From NCBI GenBank assembly GCA_934047225.1, contig OW203987.1, forward strand, positions 5,297,501 to 5,361,500: 64,000 nt of DNA, written 5' to 3'. How positions within the stretch are numbered: position 1 is the first letter of the stretch; every line of letters begins with the position of its first letter. A program made the position numbers and the translations under genes. Of this stretch, positions 9,729 through 21,781 are shown piece after piece. Origin of the DNA: Ypsolopha sequella (lineage: Eukaryota; Arthropoda; Insecta; Lepidoptera; Ypsolophidae). The notes under the pieces are model-generated. The model ran no database searches and was not told the DNA's origin. It saw only the letters and a list, made by a program, of their open reading frames with translations.

Positions 9729-11812
9729 TCGCGTCAAAAGAAACCGATAAGTCAATCTCGCTATGCAATCTTTATCGCTTGACGCAAATTACCGTTTCGT
9801 GGTACGGGGTCCGGTACAAAATGCGTTAAGGTCATTGACCGATTTTCCAGGTGCTCTCGGAATATACTTACTACTAGAAGTCTCAACTTTGTACCTCTAT
9901 GGAAAAAAAATCATAATACTCGTATCTTGAACCGGCACAGTCCATTTGTACTGAAATTAGTGATTACAGTAAAAGCTTGGCAGAAAAACTGCATTAAAAA
10001 GTAGAATATTGATTATCTATAACAATTGATTTACAATCAGTAAACAAAAAAAATATTATTAGAGCTGAAAAATGACCCCACGATAAATTGTGTTGAACAC
10101 AATTTAGTATATCTCCAATAGACTTTATGTGTTATTCTTATTTATTTTAGTTGATTGTACCGTTTTGTGTTTGTGTTACTATCTTTAATTATTGTAATTG
10201 GTTTGTCCGTTTTAATTAAAGTAAATAAATAAATAAATAAAATAGCGTTCACTGTGTCTTTGAGTCGGCCAATCGGCTGGCCTAGTGTTGCATGACAACG
10301 GTTAGAAACATTCATGAGCCTTTTGCCCTTTTCAGTTTGTGGTGCCATTTTGGAATGACACTTTGTGTCGTCTTCTATGTATTTTTCATTCGCTGTTTAC
10401 AGTAGACTTCCGGCACAATCGTGCCTCCTGTTTGTGAAAGCCAAAAATAAATACAGCTTCAATTAGCGGAGAGTTTTGAAATATAATATAATTTTGAAAT
10501 ACCTATACAATATCCGTTTCGCAAATTGACCGTAAATTCATATTCTTTTTACTTCCCTGGAAAATATAAACGTGGAAATTCCCTGGATGGAACGAGCTTT
10601 TCTTCAGGTATTTATTTCATAAAGTAACTCTCATAAGTCTCATATTACGACATATTTTGCTCTCAGGTATTCTATTTTCCTTTAAACATATATCAGTAAG
10701 AATGGAGTTCTGTCGCTTTTTAAGTTATGTTGTTTTTTGCCATAATTATTCATACATGTATAGATGTATACTCTTCCAAAATATTAGGCCAAAGAGATTC
10801 CATCTGCTACTATCCTGCCTGACACACGGCTATCCTCTGAACATCACTATGAATATTAATTAAATACATTTAAATGTATTACTTGTAAGTTGTTTATTTA
10901 ATAGACGATAAGTTTTGAATAGTTTGTAAGTACATAACAATTGGAGATGAGTATATTTCCTTGTTTCATACTTTTTAGAGAGTGATATTACAGTAGTCGG
11001 GTTTTAGTTTTTGAACTCATTTTTTATTTAAATTATTTTGGGGATATAATTCGTGATAAAGTATATATGCAAAGCCGCTTTACATATATATACGTATTTA
11101 TTATATATATATATATTTTTTTTTTTGGGAAGAATTGGAGTGAAGCTTGATTTTATAGAAATTATTCCGAATTATCGGGTAAACCCGTCCATAGTATTTA
11201 TGTTTCTTTTTTCGATTTTGTCGGAGAACTACGTTTTCTTAATAGCTTTTTCGTCAACGTCAATCCAACAAAACCAAGAACTTATTAAATATCTTGCGAA
11301 AGAATCAACAAAGTGGCCACCAGACTTAACTTTGTGAGCTAAATGTCAGATCGTTAGCCTACGAACGAAAGCCTATTTATTTCGCAAGAAAAAAAAAACT
11401 TTATGCCCTCGTAATAGACTATCTGCCACCGTGACAGCCTAACCGCAACAAAAACGAGGCTAATGTAAAATGAAGGAAGAATAAATTCAAACTTCGAAAC
11501 ACTAGGTTTTACTTGTATTTAGACAGTTGTTTGATTTCGCACCTTCATGCCTTGTGATAAGGTCTGGTTTGACATAAGAATCGTAGTTCAGATTGAGAGA
11601 CTGCAAAGATCCTCTTTTGTTTCGAATCAAAAGATTTTTGTGTGGAAAAGGTGAAATCTTCGTCTCCGATTTTGTTCAAGTTTTGTCTGAGGGCATGTTA
11701 GAGGGCATTTGTTTTTCATTGATATATTTTATTTATCAAAGCACCTTTATTCTCTTTCGTTACATAGAGCAATTTTTTGCTACTTGAAGGACAAATAGTA
11801 CATTATATCCGA
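9729..11812. other. Intergenic DNA with a retroposon tail
   Basis: No gene recognised. An (AAAT)n run at about 10213-10232 follows 120 bp of T-rich DNA and resembles a LINE or SINE 3' tail. Open frames at 10657-10863 and 11053-11337 have no motif I recognise. Confidence 0.45.
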
Positions 11813-11885
11813 GCGGTGGAAAAAAGGGTATTGCCTGTTAGCCGAGGCCTGCATACGAGACTGGCAATACCCATTTCCGCCGAAG
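11813..11885. repeat. Short imperfect inverted repeat
   Basis: GGTGGAAAAAAGGGTATTGC is answered by GGCAATACCCATTTCCGCC about 45 bp later. Confidence 0.7.
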
Positions 11886-13227
11886 CATATATGTATAGTG
11901 CTTTCCTCAAACAATGTGAGGCAGTAAAAAATGCGTTTGCAAAAGAACAAGTAATGTAATGTATATAACACATACACTCGGTTATACCTTAGCAAGTTTT
12001 CTATGACCAAATCGGCTTCGTCTTTCAAATTATCTATGTTCACACTACCACTGTATTTCTTTCTTTACTCCACCAAGTTTTTCGATGTATTTATAAAACA
12101 ATATAGTTTTATCCGCCACAACATAATAAACTATGACCTAAATTTTTCACCATTTCGAAACTTTCTAAATTTTAACCATTTAAAAAAAAATTGTTAGGCT
12201 GTCCCTCAGCCGCCGGCACCGTAATCGCATCTACAAATAGGGAACTAATGCTCTTTGCCTTTTCCAAAATGGAGTGAAAAATAAAAAAAAAAACTGGTTG
12301 GAAAAAAGGCGCGAAGAGATAATGGTGTTGTTTTTTGTTTTATTGAAAAAATATTACCGTTTGGGTGTTTTGATCAACAGTAGTGATAGCATATTGTGAA
12401 ATAAAATTGCCGTAACCAGTGTAGTGTGTAGTTCAATGGAAAAAAAGTGCAGGCTGTTCCTTTTCGTGTGTTTTTTCTAACCCAGCATTGTGTTTGAGTC
12501 TATCACTTTAGCACGAACTGACAGGACTGCGACTACGACAGGACAGACCCATCAGATGATCCTCAAGAGAGGATGTAACATACAGTGACTATAATCAGAT
12601 GATAAAACCTGAGAAATGACCTGATGGCCTTTTATCAAGACAGATATAACAACAGACAAGGCAGTATGGCTTAGTTCTTTAGCCATTCCCTGACGGGATA
12701 ATTAAAAAAATATATATTAAGGAAAGACTTTCATGGTCCTGTACCTCGCCTGTCACAGAATGAGATAAAATGTAAAAAAAAAATGTGTTCAAAAACCTCA
12801 GAATAAGAATACAAAAATGAATAGTCGGCTTGGCTGTATGGTATTTTTACCCTTGGTCTCTATTTTTAAAAGGTTTTCGTAGCGGATAAAAATATGGATT
12901 TCCACAATTTTATTTTTCCCCTAGAGTAAAAAACAGGCTTTTTCCGTCTTCTTTTTTGTAAAGAAAATCGACAATTTACGAACATGTTTGAGAAAACATA
13001 AAAAAAAAATACAAAACAATAAGCCTCGGTAGATCAATTTTTATCAAGGCTTCTCAGTAAATCCATATGGATCTAATAAAAAAAAAAGTCACAGTAGATC
13101 CACTAGATTTTACTTTATGGATCTACTGAGAATGATCGAAAAATACTTACTGGCTGGGTGTAAAATATCCTGCTGTAAATATTCCACATCGGCTCTAGCT
13201 TCGGCTTCGTTCGTCTTTGTCACCACC
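11886..13227. other. Intergenic DNA, nothing recognised
   Basis: No gene seen. A weak inverted pair, GGATCTACTG near 13130 with its inverse CAGTAGATCC near 13092, is the only structure noticed. Confidence 0.4.
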
Positions 13228-13442
13228 GGCACAAAATAGATACAACCAGAAGGCCGACTCGACGATGGAGCGAAAACAGGCGCCCACATGCATATACGCG
13301 TACGTACGATGATCTCGGCAGAATTTCGTTATTTGCATTCAACCGAGTATCTCCGAGATCGTCGTACGTACGCGTCTGTGTGCGTGCGCCTGTTTTCGCT
13401 AGTTATTCGGAGTAAACATTCTGTCAGTGGTTATTTTGCGCC
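13228..13442. mobile_element. MITE, uninterrupted copy 2 of the 3.3-kb family
   Basis: 215 bp running from GGCACAAAATAGATAC to GTTATTTTGCGCC. Internal inverted relation GCGAAAACAGGCGC / GCGCCTGTTTTCGC. It serves as the empty-site reference for the split copy at 3258-3986. Confidence 0.8.
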
Positions 13443-14340
13443 ACCAGACTGTACACAAGAAGAGGTTCTCGAACACGAGCGGCACGAGCGGCAGTTTCTT
13501 CGTAGCTATAAATATGTAGTGTAAACAAATGCTGAGAATTTCGTCTCTCGAAAGCATTTTATAGCTCCCTAAGTGCTTCGTACGGCAGAGATGACGCTAC
13601 TATACGATGTATATTATTTACTGCCGGGACCGGTGTGTAAATGAATTATAGAGTGAAAAGACGGCAACAATTTCTTTGATACCTCTTTCTTAACTCACTT
13701 TACGAATTTAATGGAAGTTTTTCAAGGGTTCAAATTGGGGAATGATAATTAAATAAAATAAATAATTTTTAATTCACACAATTGCTCAGGTTATTCACAT
13801 TCAATTTGTCTTGCTCATAAAATAACAAGTCGGACCAGTTTTCTGTAAGCTGTAATCATTAGAAGCTGTACCGGGAGAGTGGTTCGTAGAATAAATCCTT
13901 CGTCCGTTACCAATTACCGTGGATTTTGCGTAAGTCCCTGCAGACTATCACTTCCGGGGCAAGCGCACTTCATCCTACGTGCTTTCCATCAGCCGCGTTA
14001 GAGGCTTAGCGTATAAGCCCATAACGGATTTAAAAAATCTCTTTCCTTTTATCGGCGATGGCGCTCGAATATTTTACAGCATAGCTAGCACACTAGCACA
14101 GTAAAATACTGTATCGAATTTCTCCATAGAAGCCAAATCGAACCCTATCACCACTACCTTGGGCCGGTGATACAGCTTTTCTGCATAAACAGCATTAACA
14201 TCAAAAAGTAGAAAAAAAGAGTGAAAAAAAAACAAGTTTCTTTCAAAATAGAAAATAGAAATGGTCTGTCGAAATAGAAAACTAGGTTATATTATTATAG
14301 GTCCATACTCATTACCTGTTTTATCATCACACGATGAGAC
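13443..14340. other. Intergenic DNA, nothing recognised
   Basis: No gene or element boundary recognised in this stretch, although 13900-14080 is more GC-rich than its surroundings. Confidence 0.4.
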
Positions 14341-14365
14341 ACGCACACACACACACACACACACC
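14341..14365. repeat. (AC)n microsatellite
   Basis: About eleven AC units. Confidence 0.95.
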
Positions 14366-14776
14366 CTAATCACCCGACACTCAACAAACTCATAATGGCA
14401 ACAAACCTTTGTATTATAAATTCGTCTTCTTTGCGAATAATTTATTAATTTAACCATAATTATAATTGTTATGTTCCAATTTTTTATTAGTATGTTTAGT
14501 TTAGCATAGTGAAATCCGTTATTGGCACAATAAGATGAATATCATGTTCAAGTAATCTGAATGTACTTGCTGTGGATTTTTGTTTATGAATAAAATAAAT
14601 AAATAAATTATTTCTTGGTACAGTCTAAATAGTAGAAAGAACGATAGGATTGGTTGCCATCTTGAATTAGCTGTGAAAATCGAAGAGATACAGCTGCATG
14701 CAGAACGCAGATCGAACGATCGTGGCACGTCACTTCCATTTAGATCTGTCAATGGACTAGCGCTGCTAAAAGCAGC

Positions 14777-14918
14777 CTACAGTGCTACAAGGATCTTATG
14801 ACGCGTGGATTGGTTGTGTCCAAAATCGTAACTAACGCCGCTACCATACTCCTTGTTTCACAGCTGGGCCCCCCTGTCACTGTCATACACGCGCCAGCAG
14901 ATCCTTGTAGCACTGTAG
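14777..14918. mobile_element. 142-bp MITE with perfect 20-bp TIRs
   Basis: Left end CTACAGTGCTACAAGGATCT, right end its exact inverse AGATCCTTGTAGCACTGTAG. The interior is GC-richer and non-coding. The preceding (AAAT)n run at about 14588-14608 is a separate retroposon-like tail. Confidence 0.9.
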
Positions 14919-15082
14919 CTATTATTCGCTAAAAAGTTTACACTCATAGAGAACATACAGAATACAGACAGACAATTTTAATTTGATTTGATTGTAATTG
15001 TAATTTGAATTTCTTTATGAATATTTTGGTTTATTAAATTTTTGTAACTTGTTTCAGGTAACTATGATAGACAAAGTTTGCC

Positions 15083-15540
15083 GATGTAGGAAAGCAGCGG
15101 TCCTGAAATGGAGATTGGTAAGACACAAACGCGACGAAGGAAGATGGACCTAGGTAATGAGCGTTTTTCTCGTAGTTTTTTTTTCATAGTTCTTAACATT
15201 CCACTAGATGGCGGTGTGCATTTCACTGTAGACAAATTATGTTTCATAGCAATCAATGTCAAAACCAAAAGTTTTTAGTTTTGAATGTGTGCAATTTTCG
15301 TCTTTGACTCTATTGCTAAAGTACGACAGTGCCATCTAGGAATATTATTTACTACTAAATTTGACACAAAGAAAAACGCTCATTACGGAGTGGCGGTCTA
15401 GAGAGATAACCACCAGCCGTGCGTTGGACGATACTGCCAAAACCACTGGAAAGTACTGGATCAAAGCATGCGCAGATACACGGGGGGTAAATGCGTTTGC
15501 CCCCCGCCCGAGCCACAAACAATATTTTTGACTAATTTAT
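15083..15540 (+). pseudogene. RTE-type LINE C-terminus, split by a MITE
   Basis: The first part (15083-15154) reads AAVLKWRLVRHKRDEGRW. It matches the LKWxWxGHxxRxxDxRW motif near the end of RTE-type LINE polyproteins, seen better at 39478 and 61783. The second part (15386-15540) reads TEWRSRE..RALDDTAKTTGKYWIKACADTR, matching the WxPR..RWxDDxxKxxGxxWxxxAxDR tail. Between them lies a 231-bp MITE. Removing it leaves the two parts one base out of frame, so the LINE piece was already decayed or has decayed since. No catalytic domain remains. Confidence 0.65.
15155..15385. mobile_element. 231-bp MITE inserted at TA
   Basis: Terminal repeats TAATGAGCGTTTTTCT and AGAAAAACGCTCATTA are exact inverses and include a TA at each edge, fitting a TA target duplication. 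It sits inside the LINE tail. Confidence 0.85.
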
Positions 15541-16819
15541 ATTTTGATAAATATAGAAGAAAAAAGCAATAATACTCATTTCAAGCCACTACGCCAGCTC
15601 CATTTTTAGAACAATCGCACTGGCCATAACGACGATTGCACGAAAAAAGAAAAAGAATTGTTCGTTTTTCTTTTGTTTTTTCTTTCACCAATGACCTCTA
15701 ATAAAACATACAAGTACACTGGACTGGCTATTGACGACTTGATAATGAAGCAATTTGATAATCGCCATTTTGGCGCTGATCGCTGCAGTACGCATACTGA
15801 GAACTAATGATAAAAATGAGGCAATGACGTTATCTATTATAACAAGTGTCAATTTTAGTTACCAGTACGCTTGGTGGGCACGCTTTAAATCGGCACTAAA
15901 AAGACCTGTCATTTTGTATGGCACAATATGTCTAGCGTACTTGTATTACTTACGTCAGTGTCTTGCACCTAGCATTTTCCTCGCTGTAGTGAGGTGAAAA
16001 ATTGTGTGTTTCGCTCGGCAGCAAAGTTATTTTGCGTCTTGTACCTTTGAAATCTTCGCTACGCTCAGGATTATATTTTTTGTAAGTACTCGCACCAAAT
16101 AACAACTTTGCAGCCATGCATAACAAATAACTATTACTAACGCCCAAACAACAACTCAATTGCAAAAAAAACATTTTGTCATAATATTGTACTCGTAGTG
16201 GCTTCGTAATTATTAAATTTTCCATAGTCGGGAATTTAGGACTTTTTGGGAATTCGCAGCAAAATTTTCAAAAATTAAAATTTCAATTATTTTATATTGA
16301 TTTATTAGTTGTACATAATGTAAAAATGCACCAGTTACTTACAACGTTACAACTAGGGTTACACATATTTATTTCTAGACTGTAAAGGATTTAAAGTATG
16401 ATAAAAGTAGCTAAAAAAACATGATTTTACATTTTTGTCCGACAACAAATTGAATATTTAAATTAAGGCGATGCTGCAGAAGTGCTGCCACTTAAAAAAA
16501 AAAAAACATTATTTACTTACTAAAAGTACATTATTTACTTTAATTATTTACTACTTTTAGAATAATTGTTGAAAATAGGTGCTCAAGTAAATGTATATTT
16601 TTAAATAGCATAGTTTTCATAGACAACGTCTTTGATGAGCTAAAATTTTAACTTATGCCTAAAGCGGCGGGCACTAATCAAGATTCCTCTTGATTAAATT
16701 GCATTTCTTTGCTTGACAACCAAAAAAGGTTGTCATTCAACCGCAGCGTTGGTCGATCTTTTTACGAATTCTATGGATTTCAGCATGCATATGTATGTAT
16801 GTGTTTGGACGAAATACGG
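15541..16819. other. Intergenic DNA with a CGCTACGCTC-type repeat scrap
   Basis: No gene. 15955-16075 carries TTCGCTCGGCAGCAAAGTTA and TCTTCGCTACGCTCAGG, resembling a common lepidopteran dispersed repeat whose boundaries I cannot place. A small hairpin of GAAAAAAGAAAAA / TTTTTCTTTTGTTTTTTC type lies near 15640-15690. Confidence 0.4.
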
Positions 16820-17290
16820 GGTCGGTGGATATTCGCTCCGCTGAATTTGTCCCGTTTTCTATTTTTGGGAAAATTCGACCCGCTTGCCTCGACCAGGGTA
16901 AATTCGTCCCGCAACCCATAAGATACATAACCGTTATGTTCTTGTATTAAAAAGTGAAACAATGGTTAGCCCAGATGTAACCAGAATCCTGACTCAAACA
17001 AAGGACTCTGATGCCAATGACAAGTTAATATTGGGAGCGAGCTGATTTAACACATACTTAAATATTTCATGTTAGTAGTCCCACCCTACTTTTAAGAATG
17101 AATAGTACTCTTACATAAAATAAATAGAAATACAGGTTTAAGATCCATTGTTAAGACGAAGGAAACGAATCGACCCCCAAAAAGAGGACGAATTTTCACT
17201 TACTGAATATATTTTTTGAAGCGGAACGATTTTACACCAAAAATAAATACTTTTCGGGACGAATTTCTGGGGAGCGAATAGCCACCGACC
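16820..17290. mobile_element. 471-bp TIR element with 10-bp direct flanks
   Basis: Left end GGTCGGTGGATATTCGCTCC. The inverse of the right end is GGTCGGTGGCTATTCGCTCC (19/20). It is flanked on both sides by CGAAATACGG (16810-16819 and 17291-17300). Inner motifs AATTCGTCCC, TTTGTCCCG and GGGACGAATT recur in both orientations. No transposase. A duplication of 9-10 bp is typical of Mutator-like elements, so that is the best guess. Confidence 0.75.
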
Positions 17291-17794
17291 CGAAATACGG
17301 GACAGGGCTTGTCCCGACGGGACATTTGAATTTATGGCAAAAATACGGACGTTGCCACTACTTACTATGTAAGTTTTTCTAGTTTTGACAATGCACTGTG
17401 TCCAGACTTCTGATGTCATGCCGCCAATGGCCACAATGTACCTTTTGTTTTAGCAAGTTAGGCAGAGAAGTGAAAGCCTAAACTGTCCCATTGTTTTGTC
17501 ATACTCTAGTCCACTTTCTAGACCCGTTTGTCCGCCTGTCTATCTGACACTGTCGGTTAAATCAATAAGTACAATAGTTTCGTAGTACTCAACTGGTATG
17601 GACAGATGAAAGGGATCCGCGACTTGTTTTTGTCGGTGGAATTCGGGTTTTATCTTGTCCTCGTAGTCAAAAATCTTTCGGAGACAAGCATTATGTAAAC
17701 TCAAATGCAGTTGACTGACTATCGCCAGTTTCCGGCTTCGGCAACATCATATTAACAGTCTGTATAAGCTGATTTTGCATAATATAGCCATATT

Positions 17795-17988
17795 CATACT
17801 TACTGGAGACTCGGTAAGTGGTCAGGACCAAGGTTCGATGACCCTTTCTGTGAAAAACGCAAAATACTAATCCTATACTAATTGTTACTATCCTATACTA
17901 CTTGCGGTTGTTAATAAACAAGTATAAGGGCAAAAATAAAATTGTTTGTGTTTTGCAAAAAGGATCTTTGAACCTTGGTCCTGACCGT
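17795..17988. mobile_element. MITE of family C (GGAGACTCGGTAAGTGGTC), copy 1
   Basis: The left arm CAGGACCAAGGTTCGATGAC is answered by GAACCTTGGTCCTGACCG near the right edge. Related arms occur at 42625-42790. The ACTGGAGACTCGGT core is shared with family A at 25.3, 53.6 and 55.6 kb. Confidence 0.65.
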
Positions 17989-18165
17989 TTAAGGCGTATG
18001 ACCACGCTAAATAAGCAACTCGATGTGTGTCGGTACAAATATCAACGGAAACGACATTGAAATAATGTTCATTTCAGCGTGCCTTGAAAAGTGGCTGTTA
18101 CGACAACCACTGCGTCTCCAGCTAGCGCAAAATAAGAGAAAATGATACTTTTCACATGGACGCCA
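17989..18165 (-). mobile_element. Fragment of TTAA-flanked MITE family P1
   Basis: It begins at a TTAA and continues GGCG..TAAATAAGCAACTCGATGTG. This parallels the end of the full copy at 45963-46425 (GGCGATTAGTCTCGCCAAAT, AAGCAGCTTGATGTTTG). Truncated inward, so only about 170 bp survive. It abuts the family C MITE. Confidence 0.65.
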
Positions 18166-18835
18166 TAAACGGGAAAAAAAATTTGAACTTAAATTTTTTA
18201 GATCTAAAAATTTCCTATAATTTGGTGAAATAATAATTAAAATCGCTTTAGGCGTTTGGAAGGAGTAAGAGAATTCTTGTGTTAATCATGTTAAACTTTC
18301 GATGACTTTCGATTTTTCTTGTCAAAACTTACAATAGAAAAACAGTTTATGAAACTTAAAATTTATTTTTGACTCTATAATGCCTATCATATATTTTTAT
18401 GAAAGTTTTTGGACCACCCGTGTGGGAGGAGTAGGCCTTCGTAAGAATTTGGCTATATCATGCAAAGTCACCTGATATTGATCTGTTATCTAAAAGCGTA
18501 ACAAGGGCTAAGTACAATAATTATATATATGCATACTCGTATAGTATATATCGAAGTTGAATTGTAGAATCAGCTGTTTTATTGTTCTTTCACTAAAATC
18601 CCGAGATGAAAAGTACCCTTATGTTGGCCCAGATATGTTTATCCTGCTGGAAAAGTTTCTTGAAGATCTATTGATTGCTTGCAGAATTATAAGTACATAT
18701 GAGGCAACAAAGCAACTTACAAAAAAATACAGTACAGGCTGTACAGGTTTCATATGGGATTTGAACCCCAAAAACACTTCCAAATATTCGTCAATATGTC
18801 GAGAATATAAATATATCGTCACGACCTGAATCTCC
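18166..18835. other. Intergenic DNA, nothing recognised
   Basis: Open frames around 18557-18829 carry no recognisable domain. Confidence 0.4.
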
Positions 18836-19020
18836 GAGGGGGTGTCAGAGGTGTTTTGAGTGTGAACTGTGACATACAAGTCACATCGGTACACCCGCGT
18901 TTCACCGAAGATTATTATACTATACGTCCCAACGTGATGGGTGGTGTTCTTCGGGCACAAATACACGCTTTTTAGGGCATGCAGGTTTCCTCTCGATGTT
19001 TTCCTTCACCGTTCAGTGGT
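18836..19020 (+). repeat. Lepidopteran dispersed repeat (SINE/LINE-like tail)
   Basis: CTTCGGGCACAAATACACG, GCATGCAGGTTTCC and GATGTTTTCCTTCACCG are in the order I recognise from a very common lepidopteran retroposon. A short (CATGA)n run at 19133-19152 lies about 110 bp farther on. Confidence 0.6.
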
Positions 19021-19617
19021 AAGTATTTAGGTAATACAAATATTAATATAGGTGTCTAGAAATCTTGAAATTTACCAAATGTACGAATTGGACGGATAAA
19101 CTGTAAAAATCAGAATTGGTTCGACATTTAAAACATGACATGACATGACATGAAAAAACAAATTTGTTATAGATGATTGTAATTCGGTTGAATTCTAATT
19201 AAACGAATCCTATAGTTGAAAAGTATACAACTACAAATATTTTATATTATAAACAAAGTTTCTCGTAATGTGTTAGCGATTCTTTGTTTAGACTCAATAT
19301 TTAAATTAAATTACCTTCAAAATATCTAAATTTAGGTAATAAAGACTGTGTGTGGGATTCACACTGAAAAGAATTACAAAACTTTTTTAATTCAATCACC
19401 GCGAATCTCCCACGAGGTCGTTATTTTAATGTTGATTTCAACAGTTTCTCAGAGTTAATTACGTACTTGTTCGTCGGTTGTCTTCTCTCTCCCACAAGCT
19501 GTCAAGATGAAGGTAATCTATGGGACTTACTATACCATAATGAGTTCAATAAAATACTTATATGAGTTGGTCAATAATAATTATTAGTAATATCTCTAAA
19601 GAGATAATACTCTAAAG

Positions 19618-20020
19618 AAGCGTTTCTTAACCTTTTTTGTCCACGGACCCCTTAGGAAATCGTGCACAATTTTAAGGACCTCTTTAATAAAAAAGCAGCA
19701 ATAAATTTCGGACCATTTATTTTAGTTCTATAAATTACAAAAAATATATACTTTTTTGTTACTAAAATACGTTAATGAGAAGGTTGGTGCTGCTTTTTTG
19801 CAACTAAATTAGTGATATTTGGGTTTAGTCTCAAATCGGATTCCACTTTTAATCTATTTCTGTATTTGTTTTTAGTATGCACAAGAGCAAAATGCCTTTT
19901 CACAGAGGTATGTCGTTGAGAAAAGCAGTAAATGTTTCAGTACATAGATTAGGCCGTGGACCCCCATACATATTTTCGGGGACCCCCAGGGGTCCGCGGA
20001 CCACAGGTTAAGAAACGCTG
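19618..20020. mobile_element. 403-bp hAT MITE with 8-bp TSD
   Basis: Flanked by CTCTAAAG on both sides (19610-19617 and 20021-20028). The right end inverted reads CAGCGTTTCTTAACC; the left reads AAGCGTTTCTTAACC with its first base mutated. Subterminal GTCCACGGACCCCTT and GGGGTCCGCGGACC follow. An 8-bp TSD with CAG..CTG ends is diagnostic of hAT. Non-coding. Confidence 0.9.
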
Positions 20021-20278
20021 CTCTAAAGAGATATTACTAATTTATATTTATTTATTTTATTACACTCTAACCCACAATTTTTGTTAAAATCTTAAGAAAG
20101 GTATCTACTATATAATAATAATTTACTTTAATATAAGCAAGATTGTTCTAACTTTTCATTAGTCCGTCGTTCTAATATTTTCTGAAAATTCATCCATCGA
20201 GCACACTAAACTGGGTCCCTTATTTACTCTTAAAGTTAAACGTCAGTCGCGTAGCGTAAAGTGCATAACTTAACTTTG

Positions 20279-20478
20279 TTTTTCTTGTTTAAAAAACAGA
20301 TTATAAATACAAATGAAAAACGATTAACTACTATCGATATATATTTCGACCAACTTGTGGTCGTCGTCAGTCGAATTCAAGCAAACAATCAATCAATCAA
20401 TATTTATAATCTGTTTTTTTAAATAATTAAAACCAAAAAGGGCTTTAAAATAATATTTATTCAATTTTTCTTGTTTAG
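20279..20478. mobile_element. Nested insertion flanked by TTTTTCTTGTTTA
   Basis: The 13-mer TTTTTCTTGTTTA occurs at both edges, as expected for a target duplication. Inside are inverted AACAGATTATAAATA / TATTTATAATCTGTT arms, a TATATTTCGACCA..TGGTCGTCGTCAG core also seen at 39090, and an (AATC)n stretch. Confidence 0.55.
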
Positions 20479-20571
20479 AAATTTAAAATTGAAAAGCATT
20501 TTGATTTGACGTCAATAGTCTAGTATTTGTGAGGTTTATAAAGAAAGCTTTTGAAATTGTATACACAATTA

Positions 20572-21159
20572 TAGTGCGCGCCAATCTTTTAGTCGCCTCT
20601 GATTGAGTTACGAGTGCAAGCTTGCGCAGGTACAGTCAAGGAAACAATAATATGAACGGTTGACTATTAAATGTTTACTATAAGTGGGAAGGTGTACTTG
20701 TTGTACTCCTACCTATTTAATATATATTAGTATTTTAGTGCAATCTTAACTGTTTGATTAAAAAAAAATCATATAAACACCATTTTCCTACATTGTCGCC
20801 TTAAAACGCTATAACGACCGCGAGGCATAACAACAACAATAAACTTTAACAAACTAAATCAACAAAACAACAAATAAAGGCAACATAAACAGATTCAACG
20901 ATTAATTTAACAAATCATAGAATTTTTTCCACGAACGTACTTTTCATGCAACGCGCGCGTGTGTAGTGTACAGACGTAGCACTAACACTAACGCATAGTG
21001 TTGACACCTGCCGAACGGCGAGCGGGGGGTGTGGTGCGGCATGCAGGCGGGTGTGCTCCGCGCCCTCGCTCCTGTAACGTCCCCCTGACACCGTAAAACG
21101 GCTAATGCGTCGATTCTTGGGGCTAGCTTCAGAGGCGACTAAAAGATTGGCGCGCACTC
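20572..21159. mobile_element. 588-bp TA-inserted TIR element with CpG-rich core
   Basis: 30-bp perfect TIRs start AGTGCGCGCCAATCTTTTAG and end CTAAAAGATTGGCGCGCACT. The uninterrupted relative at 35.9 kb reads AATTAGTCATGATCTGG across the site, so insertion occurred at a TA (20570-20571, 21160-21161). The interior at 20930-21110 is strikingly GC/CpG-rich for this window. The minus frame at 20915-21166 is not recognisable. Confidence 0.8.
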
Positions 21160-21386
21160 TAGTCATGATCTTTTTAAAACCAACTTAAAATGCTATTTTA
21201 ACTTTGTTTGAACCAGATCATGACTAATTGTGCATTAAATTTCAAACTCATGCTTTATAAACCTCACTGAACTATTGGTGTTAACTGCCACATACTAAAT
21301 TGTTTTTCAATTTTTAACTTCTAAACAAGAAATACAAAGTTAAGTTATGCACTTTGCGCTAAGCGACTGACGTTTAACCTTATAGC

Positions 21387-21781
21387 TTAAGGCGATATAT
21401 GCAAAAAAATACGGCTGTTTTTTTCTGTGTATTTCATGAAATACATGGAAAATTATAATCAGTTTCTGGTATATGCATCTTGACTATATAATCTAGGTTT
21501 TTGAAATTGGAAAACATGTTTAGATACATTTTCCTCGATAGAAATAATTGTTGAAATGAGGTCTTCAAATACACTTTTTCTCCTCGTTTGACGAATAGGA
21601 ACCATATACAGAACTCAAACATATTTTATTAGGTGTGTTTCAAAAATATCTAGAGAGATTTTTTTTATAAAGATTATAAAAGTAACATTTTTCGCTTTCG
21701 CCCTGAATTCGCCCCTCTCGCACTGCGCGATTTTTCGCTTGGAGTGGCAGAGACAAAAATAAAATTCGCATAGCCCCTTAA
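21387..21781. mobile_element. TTAA-flanked MITE, family Q, copy 1
   Basis: TTAA at both edges with GGCGATATATGC and CGCATAGCCCC ends. A second copy in reverse lies at 59968-60395 (TTCATGAAATACA, CGTTTGACGAATAGGAACCA / inverse). TTAA duplication suggests a piggyBac-type transposase. Non-coding. It begins 5 bp after the preceding composite. Confidence 0.75.

Larger units (their letters stand above)
20230..21382. mobile_element. Composite TTAA-flanked fold-back element (family P3)
   Basis: The outer arms GTTAAACGTCAGTCGC..GTGCATAACTTAACTTTG (20234 onward) and the inverse CAAAGTTAAGTTATGCAC..GCGACTGACGTTTAAC (ending about 21378) face each other. A single-arm relative lies at 35759-35977. The left edge is TTAA and the right edge TTAT. 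Two later insertions sit inside: 20279-20478 and 20572-21159. Confidence 0.7.
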
